Positions 26,645-36,031 are shown, counted from the stretch's first letter. The stretch is 64,000 bases of DNA from Ignavibacteria bacterium (GCA_016710985.1 JADJTX010000014.1:81829-145828), one strand, 5' to 3'. Notes: generated from the sequence alone by a model not told the origin. Numbers and translations: made by a program.

Positions 26645-28471
26645 TTAAACCGGCAATTTAAACACAAACTCACTTCCCTTCCCGTACTCACTCGCCGCAT
26701 AGATATCGCCTTTATGCGCTTCAATAAATTCCTTTGCGATGGCAAGCCCGAGCCCGACTCCTTTGTACTGGCTTTCCAGGTTGGCTTTGTTTACCTGTAC
26801 GAACTTCTGAAAGATCTTACCAATATATTCCGGCTTGATCCCGACACCATTATCTTTGACTGAAAATTTAATAAAATTATTTTCCCTGCTTACTGTAAAT
26901 TTTATTTCTCCTCCCTGCTTCGAATATCTCACAGCATTATTCAGCAAATTAATTATCACCCAAGCAATTTTATTCACATCGAGTTTTAATTTTGGAAGAT
27001 CCTGTTCAACTTTCAGATCAAACTTAATCTTATTTTGTTCAAACTGCATGAGCATCGGAGTCACAGAAGCATCTCTTATTTCATCAACGGTTACTTCCTG
27101 ATATTTATATATCTCGCCTCCGGCTTCCAGCTTCGAAAGATTAAGCAGCTCATTTACCATTTTCAGTAACCGCTTCACTTCCTCTTTCATCGCAGATGTT
27201 AGTCTTTTTTGTTCTTTATTAAGTTCACCGACTCTCGGGTCTTGTATCAATCTCAGACTCATGTTCATTGCAGCCAGCGGAGTCTTCAGCTCGTGAGAGA
27301 CAGTCGCTATGAATCCGCTTTTAATTTCATCGAGTTCTTTAAATCCTGTTACATTCTTTAATGCAATGATTATCCCAATTGTCTTGCCGTTTGCATCAGT
27401 TATGTTGGTATAATCCTTTAAGAAAAACTCCTCCTTATCATTAAAAACTATTCTTAGATAGTTATTACTGTTTTCTGAATCCTCACTTTTCTTTTGTTCC
27501 CTGCTATCTGTGATATTCTTTAAGAGGTTATTTTTCTCTGCAATTTTATCAACATTTCTTCCGGTAAGATCAGATTTGGTCATTCCAAGTAATTTTAAGC
27601 TGACCTTGTTTGCAAGTATCACTTCATTGTTTTCATCAAGCACTATGATAGCATCCCTCATATTCTCTACTATTGCTTCCGCTCTTTTCTTTTCAATGAT
27701 CAGCTTATCAACGTTTGACTTTTCATACTCATCAAGCTTCTCAGCCATTCTATTGAATGAACGGGCTAGAATACCAACTTCATTATTGGATTTTACCTCT
27801 ATTCTTTCTGTGTATTTCTTTTGAGAGATTGCTTCAACTTTCTCTGTGAGTTCTGATATAGGCTTAATAACTGCAGACGGAACCTTCGAAATGATCACTG
27901 TCACAAACAACAGTGATAATCCGGCAATGAGCATCATATATATTTCAATGTCTCTTGAGATTCCTTTGGAAATTTCACTCTTGCTGAGCATTGCGAGTTC
28001 ATTAAGTTTTAAAAGTTCGTAACATGATGATTTAACATTATTATAATCAGGAATTAATTCATTGATGTATTTAAAATCGGAAATTGACGGGTCTGTTAAT
28101 TCTATTTTAGATACATACTGTTCGAATTGCTTTCTTATGATCTTTAATAACTCTTCTTCACCCTGTTCAGTGATATTCCCTTCACATACAAACAAATACT
28201 TAATAAAATTATTTTTTGCTTCTGAATATTCTTTTCGTGAAGTTTCTTTTTCTATCTTATGCTTTGATAAAAGTATTGCCTGTGAATTATCAATCACATC
28301 AAGATTGTCTATCATTCTGTTGACCGACTCTATTGATAAATAATTGTCCTTTAGTATTTTGTCAGAAGCTATATTCAGCCGCTCGATAAAAACAATACTG
28401 AAAGCACTCAGGGCGACTATGATCGCCGCCATTAAGATGTAGCCCCCGAAAATTAATGTTTTAAGTTTCAT
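26645..28471 (-). CDS. HAMP/PAS sensor histidine kinase of the kdp locus
   Basis: 608-residue membrane histidine kinase. Two membrane helices (~8-30 and ~178-198) bracket an extracytoplasmic helical sensor region. A HAMP domain (~200-252) follows, then PAS (~262-370), HisKA with the phospho-histidine in TVSHELKTPLAAM (~391), and HATPase with N box (NLLNNAVRYS), G1 (DNGVGI) and G2 (KGVGLGLAI). It starts only 3 bp after the stand-alone KdpD sensor gene. The two together probably replace the single long KdpD of other bacteria. The likely partner is the sigma-54-type response regulator at 37928-39271. Confidence 0.88.
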   Translation of the reverse strand: MKLKTLIFGGYILMAAIIVALSAFSIVFIERLNIASDKILKDNYLSIESVNRMIDNLDVIDNSQAILLSKHKIEKETSRKEYSEAKNNFIKYLFVCEGNITEQGEEELLKIIRKQFEQYVSKIELTDPSISDFKYINELIPDYNNVKSSCYELLKLNELAMLSKSEISKGISRDIEIYMMLIAGLSLLFVTVIISKVPSAVIKPISELTEKVEAISQKKYTERIEVKSNNEVGILARSFNRMAEKLDEYEKSNVDKLIIEKKRAEAIVENMRDAIIVLDENNEVILANKVSLKLLGMTKSDLTGRNVDKIAEKNNLLKNITDSREQKKSEDSENSNNYLRIVFNDKEEFFLKDYTNITDANGKTIGIIIALKNVTGFKELDEIKSGFIATVSHELKTPLAAMNMSLRLIQDPRVGELNKEQKRLTSAMKEEVKRLLKMVNELLNLSKLEAGGEIYKYQEVTVDEIRDASVTPMLMQFEQNKIKFDLKVEQDLPKLKLDVNKIAWVIINLLNNAVRYSKQGGEIKFTVSRENNFIKFSVKDNGVGIKPEYIGKIFQKFVQVNKANLESQYKGVGLGLAIAKEFIEAHKGDIYAASEYGKGSEFVFKLPV

Positions 28472-28474
28472 TCT

Positions 28475-29381
28475 TTAAGTAATAATTTCAAGATCGCAGT
28501 CGGTATCTTTCAAAGCATCAATGAGTTTGTTAACAATGTTTCCTCTAATAATTTTTTTTAGTGAAAATGTTTTATCAGGTCTTCCAACGACTATCTTTGT
28601 AATTTCTTTTTCAGCTGAGTATTTAACTATGCCTTCTACAATTGTATTGGCTTTTATTTTATCGGAAACACCTCCAAGCTCGGTTGCCATTTTAAAATTG
28701 TTAATGAGATGTCTCTGTAATGCAAGATCCATATTCTCAAACGGTTCGCCCGGAGTTTCAACATATAAAACATACCAGTACGAATCCAGCCTGTCTGCGA
28801 TCCTGAAGCTCTGTCTGATGATCTTTTCATTTTGTTTGTGATCATTACCAATGCAGACAAGTATCTTTTTTCTGTCCGGGATGGTTTCCTTTACTTCAAC
28901 TCCGGTTATTTCCTGCACAACTCTGTTTAAACTTTCTATGTGCTGAATGTTCAATGCGCTGATTACATTTATTCCATTGTATAACAGTTCTTCTACATCC
29001 TGATATCTTTTTTCATGCCTGGATCCCGGAACATTCGTGTGCGCAAGTTCATCAATTATCACAACTTCAGGTCTGAGCTTCAGTACAAGATCTATATCAA
29101 GCTCCTCAAGTTCTTTACCCTTATAGTAAATTATTTTTCTGGGAATCATTGGAAGACCTTCGATAAGTTTGTGAGTTTCTTCCCTGCCGTGGGTTTCAAT
29201 ATAACCTACTAATATGTCAATATTATTTTTTATTAGCTCGTGTGCTTCAAGCAGCATACGATATGATTTTCCCACACCTGCGGCAAGTCCGATGTAAATT
29301 TTAAATTTTCCGTTTCTCGATTTTTTGATCAGCTCAAGAAACTTCTCAGCATCAGGATTGATATTTTTTATCTTCTGTCAT
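28475..29381 (-). CDS. kdpD: KdpD N-terminal sensor (KdpD domain plus universal stress domain), start frameshifted
   Basis: Stand-alone KdpD sensor protein of ~300 residues. The KdpD ATP-binding domain shows GLAAGVGKSYRML (Walker A), VVGYIETHGR-like VGYIETHGREET, VVIIDELAHTN (Walker B) and NIQHIESLN. A universal-stress-like domain follows (ILVCIGNDHK ... ITKIVVGRP). An ORF beginning at a GTG (29275) would cut the Walker A motif. The true frame continues upstream without a standard start. An ATG at 29381 (MTEDK) joins it if the T6 run at 29364-29369 is one base too long. The membrane and kinase parts are in the next gene. Confidence 0.85.
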
Positions 29382-29535
29382 ATAAAATGCACTTTTATAA
29401 AATACCTAAGAACATTATCAATTTTAATACAAAATTTTTCATTCTAATACCAAAATTCTCTCCCCCGGTAAATTATATTTCAGCCTTTAAATCTATCCGA
29501 TGTATCAGTATTATACAGCCGGCTTTATTAAGTTA

Positions 29536-29572
29536 AAAATGCTCTTAGCTAAAAAGTTAGCAAGAGCATTAT
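29536..29572 (-). terminator. Hairpin terminator after the porin gene
   Basis: On the minus strand AATGCTCTTGCTAA pairs with TTAGCTAAGAGCATT across a short loop, with a single bulge. A TTTTAA tail follows. It lies ~30 bp after the porin stop and separates the kdp transport genes from the sensor genes. Confidence 0.75.
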
Positions 29573-29599
29573 TAATTCTCATGATTATTCGGGCTGCGG

Positions 29600-30747
29600 T
29601 CAGAAAGTCACCCCGCTTCTCAGAATATATTCCCACCGGAAATCTCGCGGACCTTTTACTACATTAAAAATTTTCAGGTCATCCGGATTTTTTAAATACC
29701 TTGTCTCAATTCTTATATATGTATTAGTAATGGGTTTGTGTTCAATACCGAGAGATATTCCGCTCGACTGAAGTCCTGTCATAACGGTGTCTGTATTAAT
29801 ATAAGTACCGGACATAATACCGTTTTCATCCTGGTAAGTTTCAGCCCGCAGCATTGCAGAGAATTTCGGAGTAAATTTATATCTGAATGATAACAATCCG
29901 CTATACATGTTAGCAGTGTTCAATGAATCCGATAAATCTGATTTTTGCTGCACGCAAAAGTCTGCTCCTAATAATATGTCAATTTTTTTTGCAGGAGAAT
30001 ACTTGACAACGAGATTATTATAAACTCTCGTTTTGCCCTGACTTCCCGCCGGCTGCTCATTTCCGGAAATGTTGTTGTAAATTATTTCTAAATTATTTTG
30101 CGGCTTCACTCCAAACTGCATGCCGCCTGATAAGTTTTTGTTATTGTCTGCAAAAACATTATAACCATTCAATAAATATAATGAACCATATACCTGATCG
30201 GAAAAAGTATAAGAAGCTTTTATTCCGCTCTGGTAAAACGGCTCATAATAAGTCGCTAGTGCAAGCGAAGCAAAATAGTTGTTGATTGAGATTATTCCTT
30301 CAGCTCCGATGTGAGGAAGGAAATATCATATATCGAACCAGAAATTTTTGCCGGCTGGAATCCGATGTTTGCTTCCTGAATGTACTGAAGATATTGATTC
30401 GGAGACTGCGGCCAATTGTAATAAGGAATATCACCGAACTGCAGTGTAGCAACTCCCCTGACTTTTGATGCTGAATACGTTCCCGTAATCTGTACAAGAT
30501 TAATTCTAAACTGATCCCGTATGGGTGCCACAGCAGAAAATTGCCGGAGTGAGCTTCCGTTGTCATCGTTATCATATGCATAGTATGCATCTACATAACC
30601 GGTGACCTTGAAATTAGACTCTCCCTGTGCCATCACCAATGAATTCAATAATACAGTAACAATGATGGAACCTAATATAATTATGTTTTTCTCTGATCTG
30701 TTTCTTTTAAAGTTTTTCATGTTGGTATTTTTTACAATTGTTGTCAT
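29600..30747 (-). CDS. Outer-membrane beta-barrel porin of the kdp operon, frameshifted
   Basis: Two ORFs (30292-30747 and 29600-30172) form one ~380-residue porin-like protein. The first has a signal-like hydrophobic segment ending near LVMAQ, then VTGYVDAYYAYD, FRINLVQITGTY and RGVATLQFGD strands. It stops after DISFLTSELKE. The shifted frame continues FLPHIGAEGIISINNYFASLALA, YYEPFYQSGIKASYTF and LLNGYNVFADN into the second ORF. The frame change lies near 30313-30325. The end ILRSGVTF has the C-terminal aromatic of Bam substrates. Such porins accompany kdpABC in Bacteroidota and may admit K+ through the outer membrane (inference). A hairpin terminator follows. Confidence 0.78.
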
Positions 30748-30775
30748 ATAAAGAAATTAAAATAAATAGATTTGT

Positions 30776-31006
30776 TTAATAAAATATTTTGTATAGAATT
30801 GACATAATTATTATAGCAATAATCATGACAAGTATCGGAAACAGCATAAAAAAATTTTCCATTTGCCTGTACTTCTTCTCACTGATCTCACTTTGTTCAA
30901 CAGGATTATTCTCAATCCCGGAGTGAAAATTACTCGCATTTCCGGAATCAGATTCTTTTTTAAATTTTGAGCCGTTGTATAATTCCAATGTGAATATTGT
31001 AAGCAT
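30776..31006 (-). CDS. Small tail-anchored membrane protein in the kdp operon
   Basis: 76-residue frame from ATG 31006. A longer start at 31039 is possible. The N-terminal ~45 residues are polar; the C-terminal ~25 (FFMLFPILVMIIAIIIMSILYKIFY) form one membrane helix. It sits between kdpC and the porin gene, on the same strand and in a gap with no other candidate. I do not recognise the family. The position suggests a function with the K+ transporter, but this is inference and the ORF could be spurious. Confidence 0.45.
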   Translation of the reverse strand: MLTIFTLELYNGSKFKKESDSGNASNFHSGIENNPVEQSEISEKKYRQMENFFMLFPILVMIIAIIIMSILYKIFY

Positions 31007-31026
31007 GTTACTACTCCAGTGATGAT

Positions 31027-31060
31027 AGATGTGACACACTTAAACAAGTGTTGCACATCT
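31027..31060 (-). promoter_or_regulatory. Intercistronic hairpin after kdpC
   Basis: AGATGTG-AC-ACACTT faces AAGTGT-TG-CACATCT across AAAC. The ~15-bp stem has one mismatch pair and lies 15 bp after the kdpC stop. There is no T-run, so an mRNA-processing or stabilising element, or a weak attenuator, is more likely than a terminator. Confidence 0.5.
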
Positions 31061-31074
31061 GCCTTAGTTAAAAA

Positions 31075-31638
31075 TTATTTCAAATTATCTAATGCTAAGT
31101 TCAGCTTCAGAACATTTACTTTTTCAATTCCTAAAAATCCAAGATCCTTTTTTTCAATATTGTCTCTTACCAATTCCTTCAATTTGTCTTCATCAATATT
31201 TCTCACATTTGCAATTCTCGGAATCTGAATATATGCTGCATCGGGAGTAATATTCGGATCAATTCCGCTTCCCGATGCCGTGACTAATTCAGACGGAACG
31301 TCCTCTCTTTTTATATCCGGGTTATGCACAAGAAAAGTGTCTATTCTTTCCTGAACCTGTGCAAGATATTCCGGATTCGTAGGTCCTTTATTTGATCCGC
31401 CTGTTGATGCGGCATTGTAATCAACTGCAGAAGGTCTTCCGTTGAAATAATTATCTTCTGTAAAGCTTTGCCCGATGTTCTCAAACCCGACCACTCTTTC
31501 TTTTACAATGACAGGAGATCCAATGGATTTCTCAGGCATTATCTGAGCAATAGCAAAAATTATAAGCGGATAAGCAAATCCGAACATTAGAATAGTCATC
31601 ACAGAAAGTATTAAAGCCGGTTTTAAATTCTTAATCAT
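31075..31638 (-). CDS. kdpC: K+-transporting ATPase subunit C
   Basis: 187-residue KdpC, the accessory subunit of the KdpFABC K+ pump. One N-terminal membrane helix (~10-32, ALILSVMTILMFGFAYPLIIFAIAQ) precedes a periplasmic domain with the family motifs FNGRPSAVDYNAASTGGSN, PSELVTASGSGIDPNITPDAAYIQIPRIA and VNVLKLNLALD. It lies 90 bp after kdpB, and a palindromic repeat fills that gap. Confidence 0.96.
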   Translation of the reverse strand: MIKNLKPALILSVMTILMFGFAYPLIIFAIAQIMPEKSIGSPVIVKERVVGFENIGQSFTEDNYFNGRPSAVDYNAASTGGSNKGPTNPEYLAQVQERIDTFLVHNPDIKREDVPSELVTASGSGIDPNITPDAAYIQIPRIANVRNIDEDKLKELVRDNIEKKDLGFLGIEKVNVLKLNLALDNLK

Positions 31639-31663
31639 GATTTATTTTCGTTAAATTACTTTT

Positions 31664-31731
31664 TCAACACAGAAACCAGAGGCACATAGAATAAAAAAAA
31701 TTTTCGTTCTCCCTCTTTGTCTCAGTGTTAA
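31664..31731. repeat. Palindromic repeat between kdpB and kdpC
   Basis: AACACAGAAACCAGAGGCAC (31667-31686) is an imperfect inverted copy of the AACACTGAGACAAAGAGGGA word read on the minus strand at 31729-31710. The right arm overlaps the kdpB stop codon. It resembles the dispersed CACAGAG/CACGAATT-type hairpin repeats elsewhere in the window. Confidence 0.55.
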
Positions 31732-33782
31732 ACAATTTTTAATAAAGTTAATATTACATCTATAATTTTTATTCCTATAAACGGTACTATCACTCCTCCT
31801 AGTCCGTAGATCAATAAATTTCTTGTCAGTAACTTTTCAGCTCCGATCGGTTTGTAAGCAACTCCTTTTAATGCAAGCGGAATCAATAAAGGAATCAATA
31901 TTGCGTTAAAGATCACAGCCGATAAGATCGCTGACTGCGGGCTGGTTAAGTTCATAATGTTAAGCGCCTGAAGCTGCGGTATCGAAGCAATGAACAATGC
32001 AGGGACAATTGCAAAATACTTTGCGACATCATTTGCTATAGAGAAAGTTGTGATCGCCCCGCGTGTGATCAAAAGCTGCTTGCCTATTTCAACTATCTCA
32101 ATGAGCTTAGTGGGATCATTATCAAGATCCACCATGTTCCCGGCTTCCTTTGCTGCCTGAGTTCCTGAGTTCATCGAAACACCGACATCAGCCTGAGCAA
32201 GCGCCGGCGCATCATTTGTCCCGTCACCCATCATTGCTACAAGTTTTCCGCTGTTCTGTTCTTTAATAATGTACTGCATTTTATCTTCGGGTTTTGCTTC
32301 AGCAATGTAGTCATCAACTCCGGCAACGTTCGCAATGAACTTAGCTGTCAAAGGATTATCGCCAGTAACCATTACTGTTTTAACTCCCATTTTTCTGAGT
32401 CGCTGAAATCTTTCCTGAATACCTGTCTTAATAATATCTTCAAGCTGAATCACACCTGCTGCCTTTCCATTGACCGATACTGCAAGCGGAGTTCCGCCGT
32501 CTTCCGCAATCTTGTTTATTATAGACTGCATATTAGACGGGACTTCATTTTTATTATCAATTACTAACTTCTTTATGACATCGAATGCTCCCTTTCTCAC
32601 TTCAGTCCCATCCTTCAGATCAATACCGCTCATCCTTGTCTGCGCAGTAAATTTAAAAAACCTCTCATTTGAATACGATGTCTGATCTACTTCCACTCCC
32701 TTCTTCTTCGCAAGCTCTATTATAGACTTTCCTTCAGGTGTTTCATCTGCAAGCGAACTCATGGCGCAATATTTTATGAATGTATTGTCATCCATTCCAT
32801 TCACATTGAAAAAGTTTGTAGCTTTGCGGTTTCCAATTGTAATCGTTCCTGTCTTATCTAAAAGAAGTGTATCAATGTCACCGGCGGTCTCAACAGCCTT
32901 GCCGGATTTTGAAATTACATTTGCACGTAATGCTCTGTCCATTCCTGCAATACCGATCGCTGAAAGCAAGCCTCCTATCGTAGTAGGAATTAAGCAAACA
33001 AATAAAGCAACAAGTGAAGCTATTGCAATTGGTGTATTAGCATATCTTCCGAAAGGTTCGAGTGCAACCGTTACAATAAGGAACATTATTGTCAGACCCG
33101 ATAATAAAATTATCAAAGCAATTTCGTTCGGAGACTTTTGTCTTGAAGCCCCTTCGACAAGCATTATCATCTTGTCAAGGAATGATTCACCTTTTTCTAT
33201 TGTAATTAAAACTTTGATCTGATCCGACAGGACTTTGGTACCCCCCGTAACTCCTGATTTGTCACCCCCGGCTTCTCTTATAACCGGCGCCGATTCCCCC
33301 GTGATCGCAGATTCATCTATCGTTGCTATACCTTCTATGATCTCACCGTCTGAAGGTATTATCTCTCCTTCCTTTACTAAAATTATGTCACCCTTCTTCA
33401 AATCAGACGACATTATTTTTTTGATATTTCCTCCATTAATGAGGAGATTAGCCGGCGTATCCTGCCTTGTTTTCCTTAATGATTCAGCCTGCGCTTTTCC
33501 TCTTGCTTCAGCTATAGCTTCGGCAAAGTTTGCAAACAGCAGGGTAATGAACAGTATCAACGTGATAAGGAAATTATACAAAAAACTTCCCTGCAGTGCA
33601 TCCGGTCTGAATGCCAGCATTATAGTCAGAACTATCATGATCACTGTTCCTACTTCGACAGTAAACATTACCGGATTCTTTATCATGATCCGCGGATCGA
33701 GCTTTTTAAATGAATCAATAAAAGCAGTTTGAATCAGCTCCTTTTGAAATAACTTATTTTCAGTTCTTAAATGCTTAGACAT
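31728..33782 (-). CDS. kdpB: K+-transporting ATPase subunit B (P-type ATPase)
   Basis: 684-residue P1A-type ATPase, the catalytic subunit of KdpFABC. TGES lies at 161-164 (actuator domain). The phosphorylated Asp is D309 in LLLDKTGT. KGAFD marks nucleotide binding, and MVTGDNPLTA and MMGDGTNDAPALAQADVGVSMNSGTQAAKEA form the hinge and Mg site. About seven membrane helices are evident (37-85, 220-275, 590-684). It energises high-affinity K+ uptake through KdpA at low external K+. It lies 148 bp after kdpA, with repeats in the gap. Confidence 0.97.
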   Translation of the reverse strand: MSKHLRTENKLFQKELIQTAFIDSFKKLDPRIMIKNPVMFTVEVGTVIMIVLTIMLAFRPDALQGSFLYNFLITLILFITLLFANFAEAIAEARGKAQAESLRKTRQDTPANLLINGGNIKKIMSSDLKKGDIILVKEGEIIPSDGEIIEGIATIDESAITGESAPVIREAGGDKSGVTGGTKVLSDQIKVLITIEKGESFLDKMIMLVEGASRQKSPNEIALIILLSGLTIMFLIVTVALEPFGRYANTPIAIASLVALFVCLIPTTIGGLLSAIGIAGMDRALRANVISKSGKAVETAGDIDTLLLDKTGTITIGNRKATNFFNVNGMDDNTFIKYCAMSSLADETPEGKSIIELAKKKGVEVDQTSYSNERFFKFTAQTRMSGIDLKDGTEVRKGAFDVIKKLVIDNKNEVPSNMQSIINKIAEDGGTPLAVSVNGKAAGVIQLEDIIKTGIQERFQRLRKMGVKTVMVTGDNPLTAKFIANVAGVDDYIAEAKPEDKMQYIIKEQNSGKLVAMMGDGTNDAPALAQADVGVSMNSGTQAAKEAGNMVDLDNDPTKLIEIVEIGKQLLITRGAITTFSIANDVAKYFAIVPALFIASIPQLQALNIMNLTSPQSAILSAVIFNAILIPLLIPLALKGVAYKPIGAEKLLTRNLLIYGLGGVIVPFIGIKIIDVILTLLKIV

Positions 33783-33825
33783 ATTATTTAAAATTTATAA
33801 TTTTATAACTTTACTGGTTTATTGG

Positions 33826-33926
33826 TTAGACGCGAAACTTCTTAAAACTAACGAATTTTACCAATTATCTAGTTAACCAATCAACCTCTCAACCAATCAA
33901 CTAATCAACTAATTAACCGATCAAAT
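33826..33926. repeat. AACCAATCAACC-type repeat between kdpA and kdpB
   Basis: A degenerate array of AACCAATCAACT/AACCTCTCAACC words fills most of the kdpA-kdpB gap. A facing ACTGGTTTATTGGTTAG word allows pairing into a long imperfect hairpin. The words match those at 8609-8700 and 43836-43900. Confidence 0.6.
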
Positions 33927-33930
33927 AAAC

Positions 33931-35637
33931 TCAAGGCATACTAAAATATTCAGCGATCGGACCAAGTGCCAGTCCCGGGAAAAACAATAATGCTCCGAGA
34001 ATTACAACTACTGAGAACAACACAACACCGAATATTCCCGAATCAATTTTTAAAGAACCCGATGATTCCGGCGTAAACTTTTTTGCAGAAAGAAAACCTG
34101 CAATTGCTATCGGACCTATTATCGGTATAAATCTTCCGAGCAGCATAGCGATTCCGGTTCCAATATTCCAGAATGGTGTATTGTCACCGAGCCCTTCAAA
34201 CCCTGAACCGTTGTTTGCAGCGCTTGACGAGAATTCGTAGAACATTTCAGAGAATCCGTGATATGACGGATTGTTCAGCCATTTCAAAAATTCACTTGCG
34301 TCTGGAGTTACAGCCCAGGTATGTGCAGCAATTGCCGTTCCTGTAAGAATTATTAACGGATGCATTAATGCAACAATGATCGCAAGCTTGATTTCTTTAG
34401 CTTCAATCTTCTTTCCCAATAATTCCGGAGTCCTTCCTACCATCAGTCCTGAGATAAATATCGCAAGTATTATGAATGTAAACTTATTTATAAACCCGAC
34501 CCCGACTCCGCCGAAAAAAGCATTCAGCTGCATTCCAAGCATCTGAAGCATTCCTGATAATGGCGTGCTACTGTCGTGCATTGAGTTTACTGAACCGTTA
34601 GAGGTACAGGTTGTAGCTATTCCCCACATGGCAGAACTTGCGGGACCGAAGCGGACTTCTTTCCCCTCCATACTTCCAAGAGGCTGACTGATCCCCATAT
34701 TTTCTATTTCCGGATTACCATTCATCTCAAAATAAATTGACGGTATCACCAGTGCTAAAAAGCCAACTACCATTACCCCAAGAATTATGTTTGCAAACTT
34801 TTTCCTGTTAAGATAGAATCCTAATGCAACAACCATTGCAATCGGAATAAGTAAAATTGAAATCAGCTCAACAATGTTTGTAATGAAGTTAGGATTTTCA
34901 AACGGATGTGTTGAATTGGGTCCGAAGAATCCACCGCCGTTGGTGCCGAGCTGTTTGATGGAAACCATCGGCGCAACCGGACCTCTTGCTACATTCACTG
35001 TATCTCCCTGCAAAGTGATCACCTGCTGAGCTCCTTCAAAAGTCATCGGTGTTCCATTAATCACCAATATCACTGCAACTACAATTGCTACCGGTAATAA
35101 AATTCGCGTGCAGGATTTTAACATTAAGTTGTAAAAATTTCCGAGATTGCTGCCCGACTTATTTGACAGCCCTTTGAAAAGCAATGCTACAACTGCAATT
35201 CCGGTCCCGGCTGAAACAAACTGTAAAAAGCACATCACAACCAGCTGCGAAAGATAAGATGCTCCTGTCTCTCCCGAATAATGCTGCAAGTTAGTATTCG
35301 TCATGAAACTTACTGCGGTATTGAATGCCTGCGTCGGCTCCATCGCTGCAATACTGTCGGGATTCCAGAAAAGAATATTTTGGAATGAAAGAATCAGCAT
35401 TGCCCAGAGGAACCAGATTAAATTGATCGTCAGCATTGCCTTCATGTTTTGCTTCCAGTCCATTTCTTTATTAGGGTCTATCTTCGATATCCTGAAAAAG
35501 AAATTCTCCAAAGGAGCAAAGAAATCAAGTAACGTTTTCTCACCTTTGAATACCTTTGAAATATATTTTCCCAGCGGGAAAGCAATAAGTACCGCAAGTA
35601 TAAAGATAAAAATTACACCGAGTATTTCCGTATTCAT
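33931..35637 (-). CDS. kdpA: K+-transporting ATPase subunit A (channel-like)
   Basis: 568-residue KdpA, the K+-selective subunit related to the SKT channel superfamily. About ten membrane helices are apparent, along with four degenerate selectivity-loop segments: FNTAVSFMTNTNLQHYSGE, SIKQLGTNGGGFFGPNSTHPFENP, TTCTSNGSVNSMHDSSTPLSG and FEFSSSAANNGSGFEGLGD-like. Length is normal for the family. Translation begins 5 bp after the kdpF stop, as in other kdpFABC operons. Confidence 0.97.
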   Translation of the reverse strand: MNTEILGVIFIFILAVLIAFPLGKYISKVFKGEKTLLDFFAPLENFFFRISKIDPNKEMDWKQNMKAMLTINLIWFLWAMLILSFQNILFWNPDSIAAMEPTQAFNTAVSFMTNTNLQHYSGETGASYLSQLVVMCFLQFVSAGTGIAVVALLFKGLSNKSGSNLGNFYNLMLKSCTRILLPVAIVVAVILVINGTPMTFEGAQQVITLQGDTVNVARGPVAPMVSIKQLGTNGGGFFGPNSTHPFENPNFITNIVELISILLIPIAMVVALGFYLNRKKFANIILGVMVVGFLALVIPSIYFEMNGNPEIENMGISQPLGSMEGKEVRFGPASSAMWGIATTCTSNGSVNSMHDSSTPLSGMLQMLGMQLNAFFGGVGVGFINKFTFIILAIFISGLMVGRTPELLGKKIEAKEIKLAIIVALMHPLIILTGTAIAAHTWAVTPDASEFLKWLNNPSYHGFSEMFYEFSSSAANNGSGFEGLGDNTPFWNIGTGIAMLLGRFIPIIGPIAIAGFLSAKKFTPESSGSLKIDSGIFGVVLFSVVVILGALLFFPGLALGPIAEYFSMP

Positions 35638-35642
35638 AGTAT

Positions 35643-35720
35643 TTAAAATTTTTCCGGGTTAATTAATGTGTAAGCTAAGTAAATAAAAAGTGCTATACAG
35701 ATTATGAATAAGACTGTCAT
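35643..35720 (-). CDS. kdpF: K+-transporting ATPase subunit F
   Basis: 25-residue one-helix peptide MTVLFIICIALFIYLAYTLI plus NPEKF. This is the standard KdpF pattern: a single membrane helix ending in the conserved Y-x-L-x-x-P-E-x-F. It stabilises the KdpABC complex. It lies directly upstream of kdpA, where kdpF is always found, and 9 bp after the next small ORF. Confidence 0.9.
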   Translation of the reverse strand: MTVLFIICIALFIYLAYTLINPEKF

Positions 35721-35729
35721 TTTCTTTAA

Positions 35730-35822
35730 TTAAATTTTATCAATTATATCCGTGAATTTAAAAAACAGGAAGAAGAAAACTCCTCCTATCAGGATCATCA
35801 GAATTAATGTTGTGATATCCAT
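35730..35822 (-). CDS. Small membrane peptide upstream of kdpF (30 residues)
   Basis: A frame from ATG 35822 to TAA 35730, preceded by a good ribosome-binding site (AAAGGAGAATAATAAAATG). Residues 5-22 (TLILMILIGGVFFFLFFK) form one membrane helix, and the tail is FTDIIDKI. It lies between the 58-residue ORF and kdpF, with tight spacing on both sides. It resembles a second KdpF-like peptide but lacks the PEKF ending. The strong RBS and position support a real gene. The function is unknown. Confidence 0.65.
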   Translation of the reverse strand: MDITTLILMILIGGVFFFLFFKFTDIIDKI

Positions 35823-35826
35823 TTTA

Positions 35827-36003
35827 TTATTCTCCTTTATTCGGGTGAAAATTCCTTAAACTGAGATCAAATTTTTCTTCCGTATTTTTTTTAAAAAATA
35901 ATTCATTGCTGAGGAGACTTCTTGTTTTCGAAAGATACTTTACAAAAGGGATTGAAAGAACAATCATAACCGGAAATGCTAATGTTAATTTTAAGTTTTT
36001 CAT
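35827..36003 (-). CDS. Small protein at the head of the kdp operon (58 residues)
   Basis: A frame from ATG 36003 to TAA 35827. An N-terminal hydrophobic segment (LKLTLAFPVMIVLSIPFVKYL) is followed by a charged tail (SLLSNELFFKKNTEEKFDLSLRNFHPNKGE). The end of the coding sequence carries the ribosome-binding site of the next small ORF, which suggests coupling. It is the first gene after a sigma-54-like promoter. I do not recognise the family. A role in assembling or tuning the Kdp pump is inference from position only. Confidence 0.55.
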   Translation of the reverse strand: MKNLKLTLAFPVMIVLSIPFVKYLSKTRSLLSNELFFKKNTEEKFDLSLRNFHPNKGE

Positions 36004-36031
36004 TTGGTTTATCTTAATTTACAATCAATGT

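Noticed and set aside
30823..31056. Alternative minus-strand ORF of 77 residues between kdpC and the porin
   Set aside because: It overlaps the better frame at 30776-31006 in another register and has no membrane helix or family pattern.
33235..33732. Plus-strand ORF of 165 residues opposite kdpB
   Set aside because: It is an antisense shadow of the conserved kdpB reading frame, with Ser/Pro/Ile composition typical of reverse translation.
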